NCBI GenBank assembly: GCA_900320405.1
Contig: OOHM01000004.1
Coordinates: forward strand, 1-58,417
Origin: an uncultured Pseudomonadota bacterium
GTDB taxonomy: Bacteria > Pseudomonadota > Alphaproteobacteria > Rs-D84
Reading direction: 5' to 3'
Length of the DNA stretch: 58,417 nucleotides
The translations under genes and the position numbers were made by a program. Position 1 is the stretch's first letter. Each line of letters begins with the position of its first letter. The notes beneath the pieces were generated by a model, which was given only the letters and a program-made list of their open reading frames with translations, was not told the origin of the DNA and did no database searches. Shown here piece after piece: positions 1 through 7,506 of the stretch.

Positions 1-960
1 AGCAGTGCTCACGATGCTGCGGCGAACAAGACGGTGTTAAGCATATCTGGGTGTGGTCAATCCACCACTACGGTAGATATACCGGATGGACAGGAAGGTG
101 TTGGTGTGTGTGATGGTGTTACGTCGGCCAACCTTAACAAAACCGTTAAGAATACGACCAGTGTTTATACGGCGGGTACCGCGACAAAGGTCGGGTATTT
201 GACAAACACACGTACAATGTGTGATGAAACCACCGTGACAACCGACAAAGTGGAAGATTCCTGTGTTCAGGTCAAAGATGCACGAACCAGTGGTGCATGC
301 AATGGCGCGTATTTGGTATGTAAAAATCAAACCACGGATGCCACATATAATGTTTGCTTGGCGATTACTGGTCAAAACGTTAGTTCTTTAACTTCGGCAA
401 TCAGTGCGGCACAATCTGCGGCGGAAAATGCATCAACTGCGGCCGGTGCGGCCCAACAAACAGCGGCCAGTGCATTAAGTACCGCTAATGAGAATAAGGA
501 CAAAATTAATAATAATAGCACTGGTCTTGCGGCGGCACATAACGCGGCGGCAAATGCACTGAGTGTGGCACAAAGAGCACAAAGTACAGCCGATACGGCC
601 GCCCAGAATGCATCTGATGCGTTAGATGCGGCACAAAGGGCCCAAACCACGGCCAGTGGCCATACGTCACAAATTAACACTTTGAACACTACGGTTGGTA
701 TAGGTACGGCCGGTGCCAACAGTGTTCTGGGGCGTTTAGGCAGCGTTGAAACGACCGTCAATGGCACGTGTGGTGGCGGTGCTTCGGATAGTGGTGGGTG
801 CACACAAGGGTTGCAGGCGCAAATTACATCACTGCAATCCAATTACAGTGCGTTGCAACGCAGTTACAATACATTGTCTCAGAACTATACGGCATTACAA
901 ACCCGTGTGGCGGCAATGGAGGCATGTTCAACGTGTGCTGCGCCAAAGGCCGATAACTAA
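1..960 (+). CDS. secreted coiled-coil surface protein, C-terminal part (5' truncated by window)
   Basis: The frame is open from base 1, so the gene starts outside the window; 319 codons are visible. The visible protein has a disulfide-prone region (several Cys within the first 110 residues), then about 110 residues of Ala/Ser/Asn/Gln-rich heptad-like sequence (repeated AAQ, AQRAQ, TAA units), a Cys-containing Gly-rich loop (TCGGGASDSGGC) and a second short coiled coil rich in Q, N and Y before the stop. This looks like the stalk of a surface-exposed fibrous protein. I see no membrane anchor at the C-terminus. Composition resembles the family represented at 31956-32888 and 58229-58417, but the diagnostic N-terminus is not in view, so membership is inferred. 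A strong terminator follows. Confidence 0.7.
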   Translation, partial: SSAHDAAANKTVLSISGCGQSTTTVDIPDGQEGVGVCDGVTSANLNKTVKNTTSVYTAGTATKVGYLTNTRTMCDETTVTTDKVEDSCVQVKDARTSGACNGAYLVCKNQTTDATYNVCLAITGQNVSSLTSAISAAQSAAENASTAAGAAQQTAASALSTANENKDKINNNSTGLAAAHNAAANALSVAQRAQSTADTAAQNASDALDAAQRAQTTASGHTSQINTLNTTVGIGTAGANSVLGRLGSVETTVNGTCGGGASDSGGCTQGLQAQITSLQSNYSALQRSYNTLSQNYTALQTRVAAMEACSTCAAPKADN

Positions 961-975
961 AGTTGCTAAAATGAA

Positions 976-1003
976 ACGCCGGCCGGTTGGCCGGTGTTTT
1001 TTT
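976..1003 (+). terminator. Rho-independent terminator
   Basis: A 9-bp stem (976-984 with 989-997, one G-U pair) with loop GGTT is followed by seven T. It ends the surface protein gene at 960. Confidence 0.85.
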
Positions 1004-1018
1004 GCGCAATATAGTATA

Positions 1019-1045
1019 TTAAAAACACCGCCGAATGGCGGTGTT
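1019..1045 (-). terminator. Rho-independent terminator of the XRE regulator gene
   Basis: AACACCGCC pairs with GGCGGTGTT across a 4-nt loop. On the minus strand the stem is followed by TTTTTAATA, 20 bases beyond the stop of the gene at 1066-1482. Confidence 0.8.
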
Positions 1046-1065
1046 GAATTTCATCTTTGTGTACC

Positions 1066-1482
1066 CTATTCTGTGGTGCCGGCCATACTTTTTAATAAAC
1101 CCATCAATGCGGCGCGTTGTGCATCGGTGTTCAGGCGCCAATAAAGTCGAACCAATTCCAAACTTTCCGTGCGCAACATTGGGTCGTCCACATCCGGTTG
1201 ATGCAGGTGCATTGAACGCGTTGCCTTGGTTTCGTCCGGCATATTCCCCGGCAGACCGGTAAAGAAAAACGACACAGGTGTCTGCATTGCCGTGCCAATT
1301 TCAAACAGGCGTGACGCAGAAATACGGTTGTCCGCCGTTTCATATTTTTGAATTTGTTGAAATGTGACACCACATATGTTGGCCAAGTCTTTTAGGGATA
1401 ATCCCAACATTGTGCGGCGCAATTGCATACGCCGACCGATGTGTTGATCAACTATTCCCGGTGTATATGTTTTTCCCGCCAT
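1066..1482 (-). CDS. XRE-family helix-turn-helix transcriptional regulator
   Basis: A 138-residue DNA-binding protein. An HTH_3/XRE domain lies near residues 10-68 (IGRRMQLRRTMLGLSLKDLA, then GVTFQQIQKYE and NRISASRLFEIG), the arrangement seen in Cro/CI-like and alphaproteobacterial SinR-like regulators. The rest is a helical tail with no enzymatic motif. I chose ATG 1482 because AAGGA lies 7 bases upstream; the frame is open further upstream but that stretch reads as leader. It is divergent from gpmI, and the two promoters appear to share one palindromic TTGCAA box at 1548-1553, so autoregulation or control of gpmI is plausible but inferred. The target is unknown. Confidence 0.85.
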   Translation of the reverse strand: MAGKTYTPGIVDQHIGRRMQLRRTMLGLSLKDLANICGVTFQQIQKYETADNRISASRLFEIGTAMQTPVSFFFTGLPGNMPDETKATRSMHLHQPDVDDPMLRTESLELVRLYWRLNTDAQRAALMGLLKSMAGTTE

Positions 1483-1524
1483 ATTTTTTCCTTTTGGGTC
1501 CAAGGACGTACTTCCTATGAAGGT

Positions 1525-1576
1525 GTTATACAATTTTTCTTTTTGTTTTGCAATCAAAAAAGCGGTATGATATGCT
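1525..1576. promoter_or_regulatory. divergent promoters sharing one palindromic -35 box
   Basis: TTGCAA at 1548-1553 is its own reverse complement. Rightward it lies 17 bp from TATGCT (1571-1576) before gpmI. Leftward it lies 17 bp from TATAAC (minus strand of 1525-1530) before the XRE gene. The reading is from pattern only. Confidence 0.55.
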
Positions 1577-1609
1577 CTGGGTATATAAAAAATTCAAAGG
1601 GGAAAAGAT

Positions 1610-3082
1610 ATGAAAAGTCCGGTCGTTTTATGTATTTTGGATGGTGTCGGGGTTGCCAAGAATCGTACGCATAATGCCGTCGAGATGGCCAAAATGCCGT
1701 TTTTTCGTGGTTTGATTAAGAAATATCCAAATTCTTTGTTGCGCGCATCGGGTACCGCCGTTGGATTGCCGGGAAATTTGATGGGAAATTCCGAAGTTGG
1801 CCACATCTGTATCGGCGCGGGACGCGTTGTGATGCAATACCTGTTGCGGTTTGCACGTGAAGATTGGGCGGATAATAAACCACTGAATAAATTTATTGCG
1901 GATGTGAAACGCGACGGTGGAATTGTACACTTGGCGGGATTGATGTCCGATGGGCGCGTTCATTCTGATGTTCGTGACGAAATGAAGATTGCAAAGTATG
2001 TTTTAGATTCGGGTCTGCGCGTGTGTATTCACTTTATTGGCGATGGACGCGATACACCACCGAAATCTGCATTAAAATATGTGCGCACAATTAAGCGTAT
2101 ATTGGCCCCGTATTTCGCCAACGGACGCGCATTTTTTGGAACCCTGTCGGGGCGTTATTATACAATGGACCGCAATAAGAATATGGACCGCACCGAATTG
2201 GCGTTTAATGCATTGGCGCGGGCCAAGGCAAATGCGCACGCGGATACCATAGAAGACGCAATAAAAGATTCCTATGCCGCGGGTGTGACAGATGAATTTT
2301 TTAAACCCACCATTATAAATGCAACACCAATTACAAAGCGCGACGGTTTTATTTTTGGAAACTATCGCAGCGACCGCGCGCGCCAGATTGTGCGCGAAAT
2401 GTTAAAGACCGGTGCGCATATTTTATGCTTTTCGCAATATGGCGAAGGATTAAATGAAAAATGTCCTGCGCTGCTTTCTGATATTCCGGTAAAAAATACA
2501 TTGGGTGATGTTGTTGCGGCGGCGGGATTATCACAACTTCGCATCGCCGAAACAGAAAAGTACAATCATGTGACTTACTTTATGGACGCGGAAAGGACTG
2601 TGGATTTCAAGGGCGAAGAAAAAGTGCTTATAGATTCGCCGTCCGTTGCGACTTTTGATATGAAGCCGGAAATGTCCGCACCGGAAATCACGCGGGCATT
2701 GTTACCGCGGCTTGGTAAATTTGATGTTGTAATGATGAACTTTGCCAATGGCGATATGGTTGGTCATACCGGGAACGAGGCGGCGACGATTAAAGCAATG
2801 GAATGTCTGGATAAACAATTGTCACAGATTGTTCCCGCGGTATTGGAATTGGACGGGAAAATGCTGATTATTGCGGACCACGGTAATGCAGAAAAAATGT
2901 GGGATGACAAGGCAGATGCGCCATGGACGGCACACACCAACAATAAAGTGCGTGCAATTTTGGTGTCGAAACCCAAATACAAAAAAATTAAAAATGGTGG
3001 ACTGGCGGACGTTGCACCAACAATATTAAAATTGTTGGGGTTGTCGCAACCGACGGATATGACCGGTAAATCGTTGATATAA
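1610..3082 (+). CDS. gpmI: 2,3-bisphosphoglycerate-independent phosphoglycerate mutase
   Basis: Interconverts 3- and 2-phosphoglycerate in glycolysis using two Mn ions and a phosphoserine intermediate; cytosolic. The 490-residue length is close to the family norm of about 510. The first metal-binding Asp is in LDGVG (residue 11), the nucleophilic Ser is in MGNSEVGH (Ser61), and the substrate loop HFIGDGRDTPP follows near 140. The second half of the metal site is visible as NFANGDMVGHTGN and IADHGNAEKMWD, then AHTNNKVRAILV. ATG 1610 has AAGGGG 8 bases upstream. It stands alone between a divergent regulator and a bidirectional terminator. The pfk gene at 7503 is the other glycolytic gene in the window. 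Confidence 0.97.
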   Translation: MKSPVVLCILDGVGVAKNRTHNAVEMAKMPFFRGLIKKYPNSLLRASGTAVGLPGNLMGNSEVGHICIGAGRVVMQYLLRFAREDWADNKPLNKFIADVKRDGGIVHLAGLMSDGRVHSDVRDEMKIAKYVLDSGLRVCIHFIGDGRDTPPKSALKYVRTIKRILAPYFANGRAFFGTLSGRYYTMDRNKNMDRTELAFNALARAKANAHADTIEDAIKDSYAAGVTDEFFKPTIINATPITKRDGFIFGNYRSDRARQIVREMLKTGAHILCFSQYGEGLNEKCPALLSDIPVKNTLGDVVAAAGLSQLRIAETEKYNHVTYFMDAERTVDFKGEEKVLIDSPSVATFDMKPEMSAPEITRALLPRLGKFDVVMMNFANGDMVGHTGNEAATIKAMECLDKQLSQIVPAVLELDGKMLIIADHGNAEKMWDDKADAPWTAHTNNKVRAILVSKPKYKKIKNGGLADVAPTILKLLGLSQPTDMTGKSLI

Positions 3083-3085
3083 AAA

Positions 3086-3112
3086 TAAAAAACCGCATTG
3101 TGCGGTTTTTTT
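3086..3112 (+). terminator. bidirectional terminator
   Basis: AAACCGCA/TGCGGTTT with loop TTG, flanked by A-rich sequence on the left and seven T on the right. It can serve gpmI and the convergent minus-strand gene ending at 3115. Confidence 0.85.
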
Positions 3113-3114
3113 AT

Positions 3115-3636
3115 TTATCTTTGCCGTTGGCTTTCAAAGAACGCTGTTATCATCTTTTCAGTTGTAAAATTACGCAATATTTTATATTCGTTATTTGGAT
3201 TACTTTGTTGTGGTTGCACCAATACAATATCGCCGCGCTTGGTATCAAAGAACTTTTGTTCCCACAATTGTGTAAATTCTTTTGATAAATACATTGATAA
3301 AGATCCAAATTTTTTACCCATCAATGTCAATGTTCTTACAGTTTCTGTGGCATCATATGCGCCGGTGACCAACATAATATCGCATTTGCGCAAATCATAT
3401 TGAATTGGTCTGATTGTCCCTTTTTGGGTTAATGCGACCAATCCCCCAGGCCAGAAAGCATCGGTATTGAATTTGGCCAAACCCGCGCAGTTTACAGAAA
3501 GTTTTTCTGGTAAATCATTGAGATAGGTAGGAACAAGTGTAAAATCTATTCTCCCGTTGTTGTACATTTTTCTGTCTGCGATTACATATTCATGTAAGAT
3601 ATGTCTGTCTGAAAGTGAGATTTTTTCTTTATTCAT
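3115..3636 (-). CDS. hypothetical protein downstream of tadA
   Basis: A 173-residue protein without recognisable domain, signal peptide or membrane segment; likely cytosolic. It contains a hydrophobic core strand (CDIMLVTGAYDA) followed by TVRTLTLMGKKFG and a basic, aromatic C-terminus. ATG 3636 was chosen because AAGGA precedes it by 6 bases; the frame runs further upstream into tadA, which is a shadow. It begins 16 bases after the tadA stop on the same strand, so the two are probably co-transcribed. Function not assigned. Confidence 0.7.
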   Translation of the reverse strand: MNKEKISLSDRHILHEYVIADRKMYNNGRIDFTLVPTYLNDLPEKLSVNCAGLAKFNTDAFWPGGLVALTQKGTIRPIQYDLRKCDIMLVTGAYDATETVRTLTLMGKKFGSLSMYLSKEFTQLWEQKFFDTKRGDIVLVQPQQSNPNNEYKILRNFTTEKMITAFFESQRQR

Positions 3637-3652
3637 CGTTATTCCTTTTTGT

Positions 3653-4102
3653 TTAATCTTTCTTGCGCCGGTCGGCAAAGAATTCGCGTAATAATTCGGC
3701 GGATGCGTCCGCGTATTCCGGCAATTGCGTAATATTTGGATGCCACAGGTGCCGGTCATTGTCAAACACGCGGGCGTTTGCGGTTATGCCGCCGCCCTTG
3801 TCGTCCCGTGCCGCAAAGTATATATTGCGGATTCGCGCAAAAGATATTGCGGTCGCACACATCGCGCACGGTTCCAATGAAACATAGATGTCGCAATCAT
3901 CAAGAAATTTTGTTCCCAGTTTTTTGCATGCGCGGTTTATCGCAACAATTTCTGCGTGCAGTGTCGGGTTTTGTTTTCGTTGAACCAGGTTTTCGCCACG
4001 GGCAATAATTTTCCCGTCGCGGACAATCGCCGCGCCAATGGGCACATCCCCATTTTCGCCGGCATGTCGTGCCAAATTTAAAACTTGCTTCATTATGTTC
4101 AT
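3653..4102 (-). CDS. tadA: tRNA-specific adenosine deaminase
   Basis: Deaminates A34 to inosine in tRNA-Arg(ACG). The CDA-fold zinc site is complete: TLHAEIVAI (His ligand and catalytic Glu) and SLEPCAMCATAI (PCxxC with two Cys ligands); PIGAAIV is the usual first strand. About 149 residues, normal for the family. The start is uncertain among ATG 4120, 4102 and 4093, none with a Shine-Dalgarno sequence. I prefer 4102 because a TAAATT box lies 8 bases upstream with TTGCAA 16 bp further, suggesting a leaderless message. It is divergent from rsmD, and their candidate start codons at 4120 and 4121 are back to back in a CATATG palindrome. Confidence 0.92.
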   Translation of the reverse strand: MNIMKQVLNLARHAGENGDVPIGAAIVRDGKIIARGENLVQRKQNPTLHAEIVAINRACKKLGTKFLDDCDIYVSLEPCAMCATAISFARIRNIYFAARDDKGGGITANARVFDNDRHLWHPNITQLPEYADASAELLREFFADRRKKD

Positions 4103-4113
4103 GATTGTAGAAT
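4085..4113 (+). promoter_or_regulatory. promoter of rsmD, apparently leaderless
   Basis: TTGCTT (4085-4090), 17-bp spacer, TAGAAT (4108-4113), then seven bases to ATG 4121. It lies inside the 5' end of divergent tadA. Confidence 0.5.
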
Positions 4114-4120
4114 TTACCAT

Positions 4121-4684
4121 ATGGATTCTAAATTGCAAATTATTTCTGGTGCATATCGCGGACGGAAACTGGTTCTGCCCGATGGCGCGCGACCGACACA
4201 GAACCTGGCGCGTGGTGCAATATTTAATATGTTGGCCGAGATTTTGTCGATTGGTGATAAAATTGTTGTGTGGGATGCGTTTGCCGGTTCGGGGGCATTG
4301 GGAATGGAAATATTGTCCCGTTACCCGGATTCCACGGCCGTTTTTACCGATGTTTCGGTTGAAGCAATCAAAACCATAAGAAAAAATACCGATGGTATTG
4401 CGGCAAATCGTATCCGTATTGTAAATACTGATGCGGCCAAGGTAATCAAAAATTATGCCAATGATATAAATTTGGTTTTTGTTGATCCGCCGTATGCGGA
4501 TTCTGGGCTTGGAATAAAATTTGTGACAAAATTGGCGGAATCTGTGCGCCCCGGCACCATTGTTGTTCAAGAAATTGAAACAAATGTGCCCTATTCGCCC
4601 GATGAAACCAAATGGAATGTGTTGCGGGACAAGAAATATGGTCGCGCGCGTTTCTTGATTTTACGCCGAAATGGCAATAAATAA
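4121..4684 (+). CDS. rsmD: 16S rRNA (guanine(966)-N2)-methyltransferase
   Basis: Methylates G966 of 16S rRNA with S-adenosylmethionine during 30S assembly. 187 residues, the usual size. The N-terminal IISGAYRGRKLVLPDG and TQNLARGAIFNML (family: RPTxDRxREALFN) identify RsmD. The SAM-binding Rossmann motif I is DAFAGSGALGMEILSR and the catalytic motif IV is VFVDPPY near residue 125. ATG 4121 gives the standard N-terminus MDSKLQIISG. There is no Shine-Dalgarno sequence, and the putative -10 ends seven bases upstream. No clear terminator follows before the rplY promoter. Confidence 0.93.
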   Translation: MDSKLQIISGAYRGRKLVLPDGARPTQNLARGAIFNMLAEILSIGDKIVVWDAFAGSGALGMEILSRYPDSTAVFTDVSVEAIKTIRKNTDGIAANRIRIVNTDAAKVIKNYANDINLVFVDPPYADSGLGIKFVTKLAESVRPGTIVVQEIETNVPYSPDETKWNVLRDKKYGRARFLILRRNGNK

Positions 4685-4685
4685 C

Positions 4686-4714
4686 TTGCATTTTTAATAA
4701 TTTTATTACATAAT
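4686..4714 (+). promoter_or_regulatory. promoter of rplY
   Basis: TTGCAT (4686-4691), 17-bp spacer, CATAAT (4709-4714). The start is expected near 4721, giving a leader of about 60 bases. Confidence 0.6.
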
Positions 4715-4721
4715 ATGCCGC

Positions 4722-4745
4722 GCACAACACCCTTGGAGGTTGTGC
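4722..4745 (+). promoter_or_regulatory. 5' leader hairpin of rplY
   Basis: GCACAAC (4722-4728) pairs perfectly with GTTGTGC (4739-4745) around a 10-nt loop at the very start of the predicted transcript. There is no T tract, so it is not a terminator. It could be an L25 autoregulatory site or a 5' stabiliser; function inferred. Confidence 0.45.
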
Positions 4746-4780
4746 AAAGTTAAAAATTGCAAGTAAAAAAGGATTAAAAA

Positions 4781-5407
4781 ATGGCAATTGAATTAAAAGC
4801 AGAAATTCGCAATGTTGCCGGCAAGGGGGCCGCACGTGCAATTCGTAACAATAAAAACATCCCCGCCGTTATCTATGGTGAAAAGAAAGAACCGGTTGCA
4901 ATCGAAATTTCCGGTCGTGATTTTGCACCAATCGTTATGATTCCGGCATTACGAACAAAACTTTTTAATATTGTAACCAAAAACGGCAAAGAAGACGCGA
5001 TGTTGATGGATATCCAATATCATCCGGTGTCCGATAAAATCGTTCATATTGATTTCAAGCGCATCGATGTCAAAAAGCCGGTTTGTGTGTCTGTTCCGGT
5101 TGAAATTATCAATGCCGATACGTCCAAAGGTTTGAAATTGGGCGGTGTTTTGAACTTTGCGGTTCGTAAAGTTTCGGTTGTGGCATTGGTTGATAAATTA
5201 CCAGAAAAAATCGTTTTGGATTTGGCCGATTTGACCATTGGCGACACGGTTCACGGTTCCGATTTGGTTTTGCCGGACGGTGTGTCATTGGGTCTGCACC
5301 AGGCGGAATTGGCGTTTGCCACAATTGGTGGTAAAATGCCGGAAGAAGTCGACACCAAGAAAGCGGCCGCACCTGCGGCGGCACCTGCGGCACCCGCCAA
5401 GAAATAA
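4781..5407 (+). CDS. rplY: 50S ribosomal protein L25 (long Ctc-type)
   Basis: 5S rRNA-binding protein of the large subunit. The 208-residue form has an N-terminal L25 domain (VAGKGAARAIRNNKNIPAVIYG near residues 12-33) and the C-terminal beta domain of the TL5/Ctc family (VHIDFKRID, VPVEIINAD, KGLKLGGVLNF). It ends in a low-complexity Ala/Pro/Lys tail (about 18 residues) like that of S16 in this window. AAAGGA sits 8 bases before ATG 4781. It is a single-gene unit between its own promoter and a strong terminator. Confidence 0.96.
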   Translation: MAIELKAEIRNVAGKGAARAIRNNKNIPAVIYGEKKEPVAIEISGRDFAPIVMIPALRTKLFNIVTKNGKEDAMLMDIQYHPVSDKIVHIDFKRIDVKKPVCVSVPVEIINADTSKGLKLGGVLNFAVRKVSVVALVDKLPEKIVLDLADLTIGDTVHGSDLVLPDGVSLGLHQAELAFATIGGKMPEEVDTKKAAAPAAAPAAPAKK

Positions 5408-5432
5408 TTGGTGTTGTCGATATAAATATGTT

Positions 5433-5458
5433 TGCGGGGCATTTGCCCCGCATTTTTA
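5433..5458 (+). terminator. terminator of rplY
   Basis: TGCGGGGC/GCCCCGCA with loop ATTT, followed by TTTTTAATT. Confidence 0.85.
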
Positions 5459-5495
5459 ATTACTAATACCAACCATTAAATTTTATTCCTATGGT

Positions 5496-5523
5496 CTTGA
5501 AATGGTGTTGTGTGGCACTATAT
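5496..5523 (+). promoter_or_regulatory. candidate heat-shock (RpoH-type) promoter of dnaK
   Basis: CTTG at 5496-5499 (CTTGAAA in full), a 17-bp gap, then ACTATAT at 5517-5523. This fits the alphaproteobacterial heat-shock consensus CTTG-N17/18-CYTATNT at all but the first base of the second box. It leaves a leader of about 35 bases before dnaK. Confidence 0.55.
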
Positions 5524-5562
5524 TTGTGTCATACAAGAATGATTCAAACAGGAGTGAACATT

Positions 5563-7461
5563 ATGGCAAAAGTATTAGGTATCGATTTGGGAACAACAAA
5601 TTCCGCAATGGCCTTTATGGACGGGAGTGACCCAAAAATTATTGAAAATGCCGAGGGTGGTCGTACAACACCGTCTGTCGTCGCAATTACATCAAATGGC
5701 GAACAATTGGTTGGTATAACCGCCAAAAACCAGGCGGTGACAAACCCAGAAAACACTATTTATGAAATCAAACGTCTTATGGGTTTGCGTTTTGACAGCC
5801 CGGCGGTTAAAGAAATTATGGCGCGCGTGCCCTATAAAATTGTTGCCGGCGAAAATGGCGACGCGTGGGTTGAAATTGATGGCAAAAAATATGCACCTTC
5901 ACAGATTTCGGCTATGATTTTAGCCAAGTTAAAGAAAGATGCAGAAAATTATTTGGGCGAAACGGTGACCGATGCGGTTATTACCGTTCCGGCATACTTT
6001 AATGATTCTCAACGCCAGGCAACCAAGGACGCGGGACGCATTGCGGGTTTGAATGTGTTGCGTATTGTAAACGAACCGACGGCCGCCGCGTTGGCGTATG
6101 GTTTGGATAAAAACAAAGATGGAACCATTGTTGTATACGACCTTGGGGGTGGAACATTCGATGTGTCCGTTTTGGAAATCGTTGACGGCGTGTTTGAAGT
6201 AAAATCAACAAATGGCGATACGGCATTGGGTGGTTCGGATTTTGATGCGCGCGTTTTGAAATATTTAATTGAAGAATTTAAATCGCAAACCGGAATTGAT
6301 TTGTCGGGTGATAAATTGGCGTTACAACGCTTAAAGGAAGCCGCCGAAAAGGCAAAGATTGAATTGTCGTCCAAGACATCAACCGATATTAACCTGCCCT
6401 TCCTTACGGCCGATGCGTCGGGTCCAAAACATTTCAATACAACATTGACCCGCGCGAAATTGGAATCTTTGGTTGACGATTTGATTCAGCGTACAATCGA
6501 ACCGTGCAAGAAGGCATTAAAAGACGCGGGTATCGAAAAATCACAAATCAACGAAGTTATCTTGGTTGGTGGTCAAACCCGTATGCCAAAGGTTGTCGAA
6601 ACGGTTAAAGAATTCTTTGGTCGCGAACCACACAAAGGCGTGAATCCGGACGAAGTTGTCGCAATGGGTGCCGCAATTCAGGGTGGTGTATTAAAGGGCG
6701 ATGTCAAAGATGTATTATTGTTGGATGTTACCCCGTTGTCTTTGGGTATTGAAACATTGGGTGGTGTGTTCACGCGCCTTATTGACCGTAACACAACGAT
6801 TCCAACCAAAAAGTCCCAGGTCTTTTCAACCGCCGAAGACAATCAATCGGCCGTGACAATTCGTGTCTTCCAAGGCGAACGCGATATGGCCGCGGACAAC
6901 AAATTATTGGGTCAGTTTAATTTGGAAGGTATCGCACCGGCACCGCGTGGTATGCCACAAATCGAGGTGTCTTTTGATATTGATGCAAACGGTATTGTTC
7001 ATGTGTCGGCCAAAGATAAAGGTACCGGCAAAGAACAGGCGATTTCGATTAAATCTGATGGCGGACTGAGTGAAGAAGAAATCAAACGTATGGTTGATGA
7101 AGCCGCACAAAATGCCGAGGCCGACAAGAAAAAACGCGAATTGGCCGAAGCAAAGAATACCGCGGAAACCGCAATCTTTGCAATTGAAAAATCCTTAAAA
7201 GAACACGGGGATAAAGTCAGTGCCGAAGAACGCGATGCAATTGAATCGGCCAAAAAAGATTTGGCAGATGAATTGGCAAAATCAGACGCAACGGCAGAAA
7301 GTTTGAAATCGAAAACCGATGCGTTAAGCGAAAAAGCAATGAAATTGGGCGAAGCCGTGTACAAGGCACAACAGGCGGCACAAAATACCGCCGGTGGTGC
7401 GGAATCGGGTGACAATAAATCCGATGGCACACGCGACGCGGACTTTTCTGAAAAGAAATAA
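5563..7461 (+). CDS. dnaK: molecular chaperone DnaK (Hsp70)
   Basis: ATP-driven foldase of 632 residues. The actin-like ATPase domain starts with [15 protein letters not shown] and contains [17 protein letters not shown], the adenosine/phosphate loops [13 protein letters not shown] and LVGGQTRMP, and the linker [16 protein letters not shown]. The substrate-binding domain and helical lid follow ([17 protein letters not shown]). The C-terminus is charged and lacks the common EEVKD ending. ATG 5563 has AGGAG 8 bases upstream; the ORF extends to 5491 but that part is the leader carrying the heat-shock promoter. dnaJ and grpE are not adjacent, unlike the usual dnaKJ order; a terminator follows directly. 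Confidence 0.98.
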   Translation: MAKVLGIDLGTTNSAMAFMDGSDPKIIENAEGGRTTPSVVAITSNGEQLVGITAKNQAVTNPENTIYEIKRLMGLRFDSPAVKEIMARVPYKIVAGENGDAWVEIDGKKYAPSQISAMILAKLKKDAENYLGETVTDAVITVPAYFNDSQRQATKDAGRIAGLNVLRIVNEPTAAALAYGLDKNKDGTIVVYDLGGGTFDVSVLEIVDGVFEVKSTNGDTALGGSDFDARVLKYLIEEFKSQTGIDLSGDKLALQRLKEAAEKAKIELSSKTSTDINLPFLTADASGPKHFNTTLTRAKLESLVDDLIQRTIEPCKKALKDAGIEKSQINEVILVGGQTRMPKVVETVKEFFGREPHKGVNPDEVVAMGAAIQGGVLKGDVKDVLLLDVTPLSLGIETLGGVFTRLIDRNTTIPTKKSQVFSTAEDNQSAVTIRVFQGERDMAADNKLLGQFNLEGIAPAPRGMPQIEVSFDIDANGIVHVSAKDKGTGKEQAISIKSDGGLSEEEIKRMVDEAAQNAEADKKKRELAEAKNTAETAIFAIEKSLKEHGDKVSAEERDAIESAKKDLADELAKSDATAESLKSKTDALSEKAMKLGEAVYKAQQAAQNTAGGAESGDNKSDGTRDADFSEKK

Positions 7462-7473
7462 CGATTGCTTGTG

Positions 7474-7506
7474 AAAAAAACGGGGCGTTTGCCCCGCTTT
7501 TTTTAT
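7474..7506 (+). terminator. bidirectional terminator between dnaK and pfk
   Basis: CGGGGC/GCCCCG with loop GTTT, seven A before and seven T after. It can stop transcription from both sides. Confidence 0.85.

Noticed and set aside
372..842. 156-codon minus-strand ORF within the first gene.
   Set aside because: Antisense shadow of an Ala-rich coiled-coil gene; translation is low-complexity Ala/Cys/Leu.
4103..4570. N-terminal extension of tadA by about 155 residues.
   Set aside because: The extension is antisense to rsmD and lacks similarity to TadA, which starts near the CDA domain.
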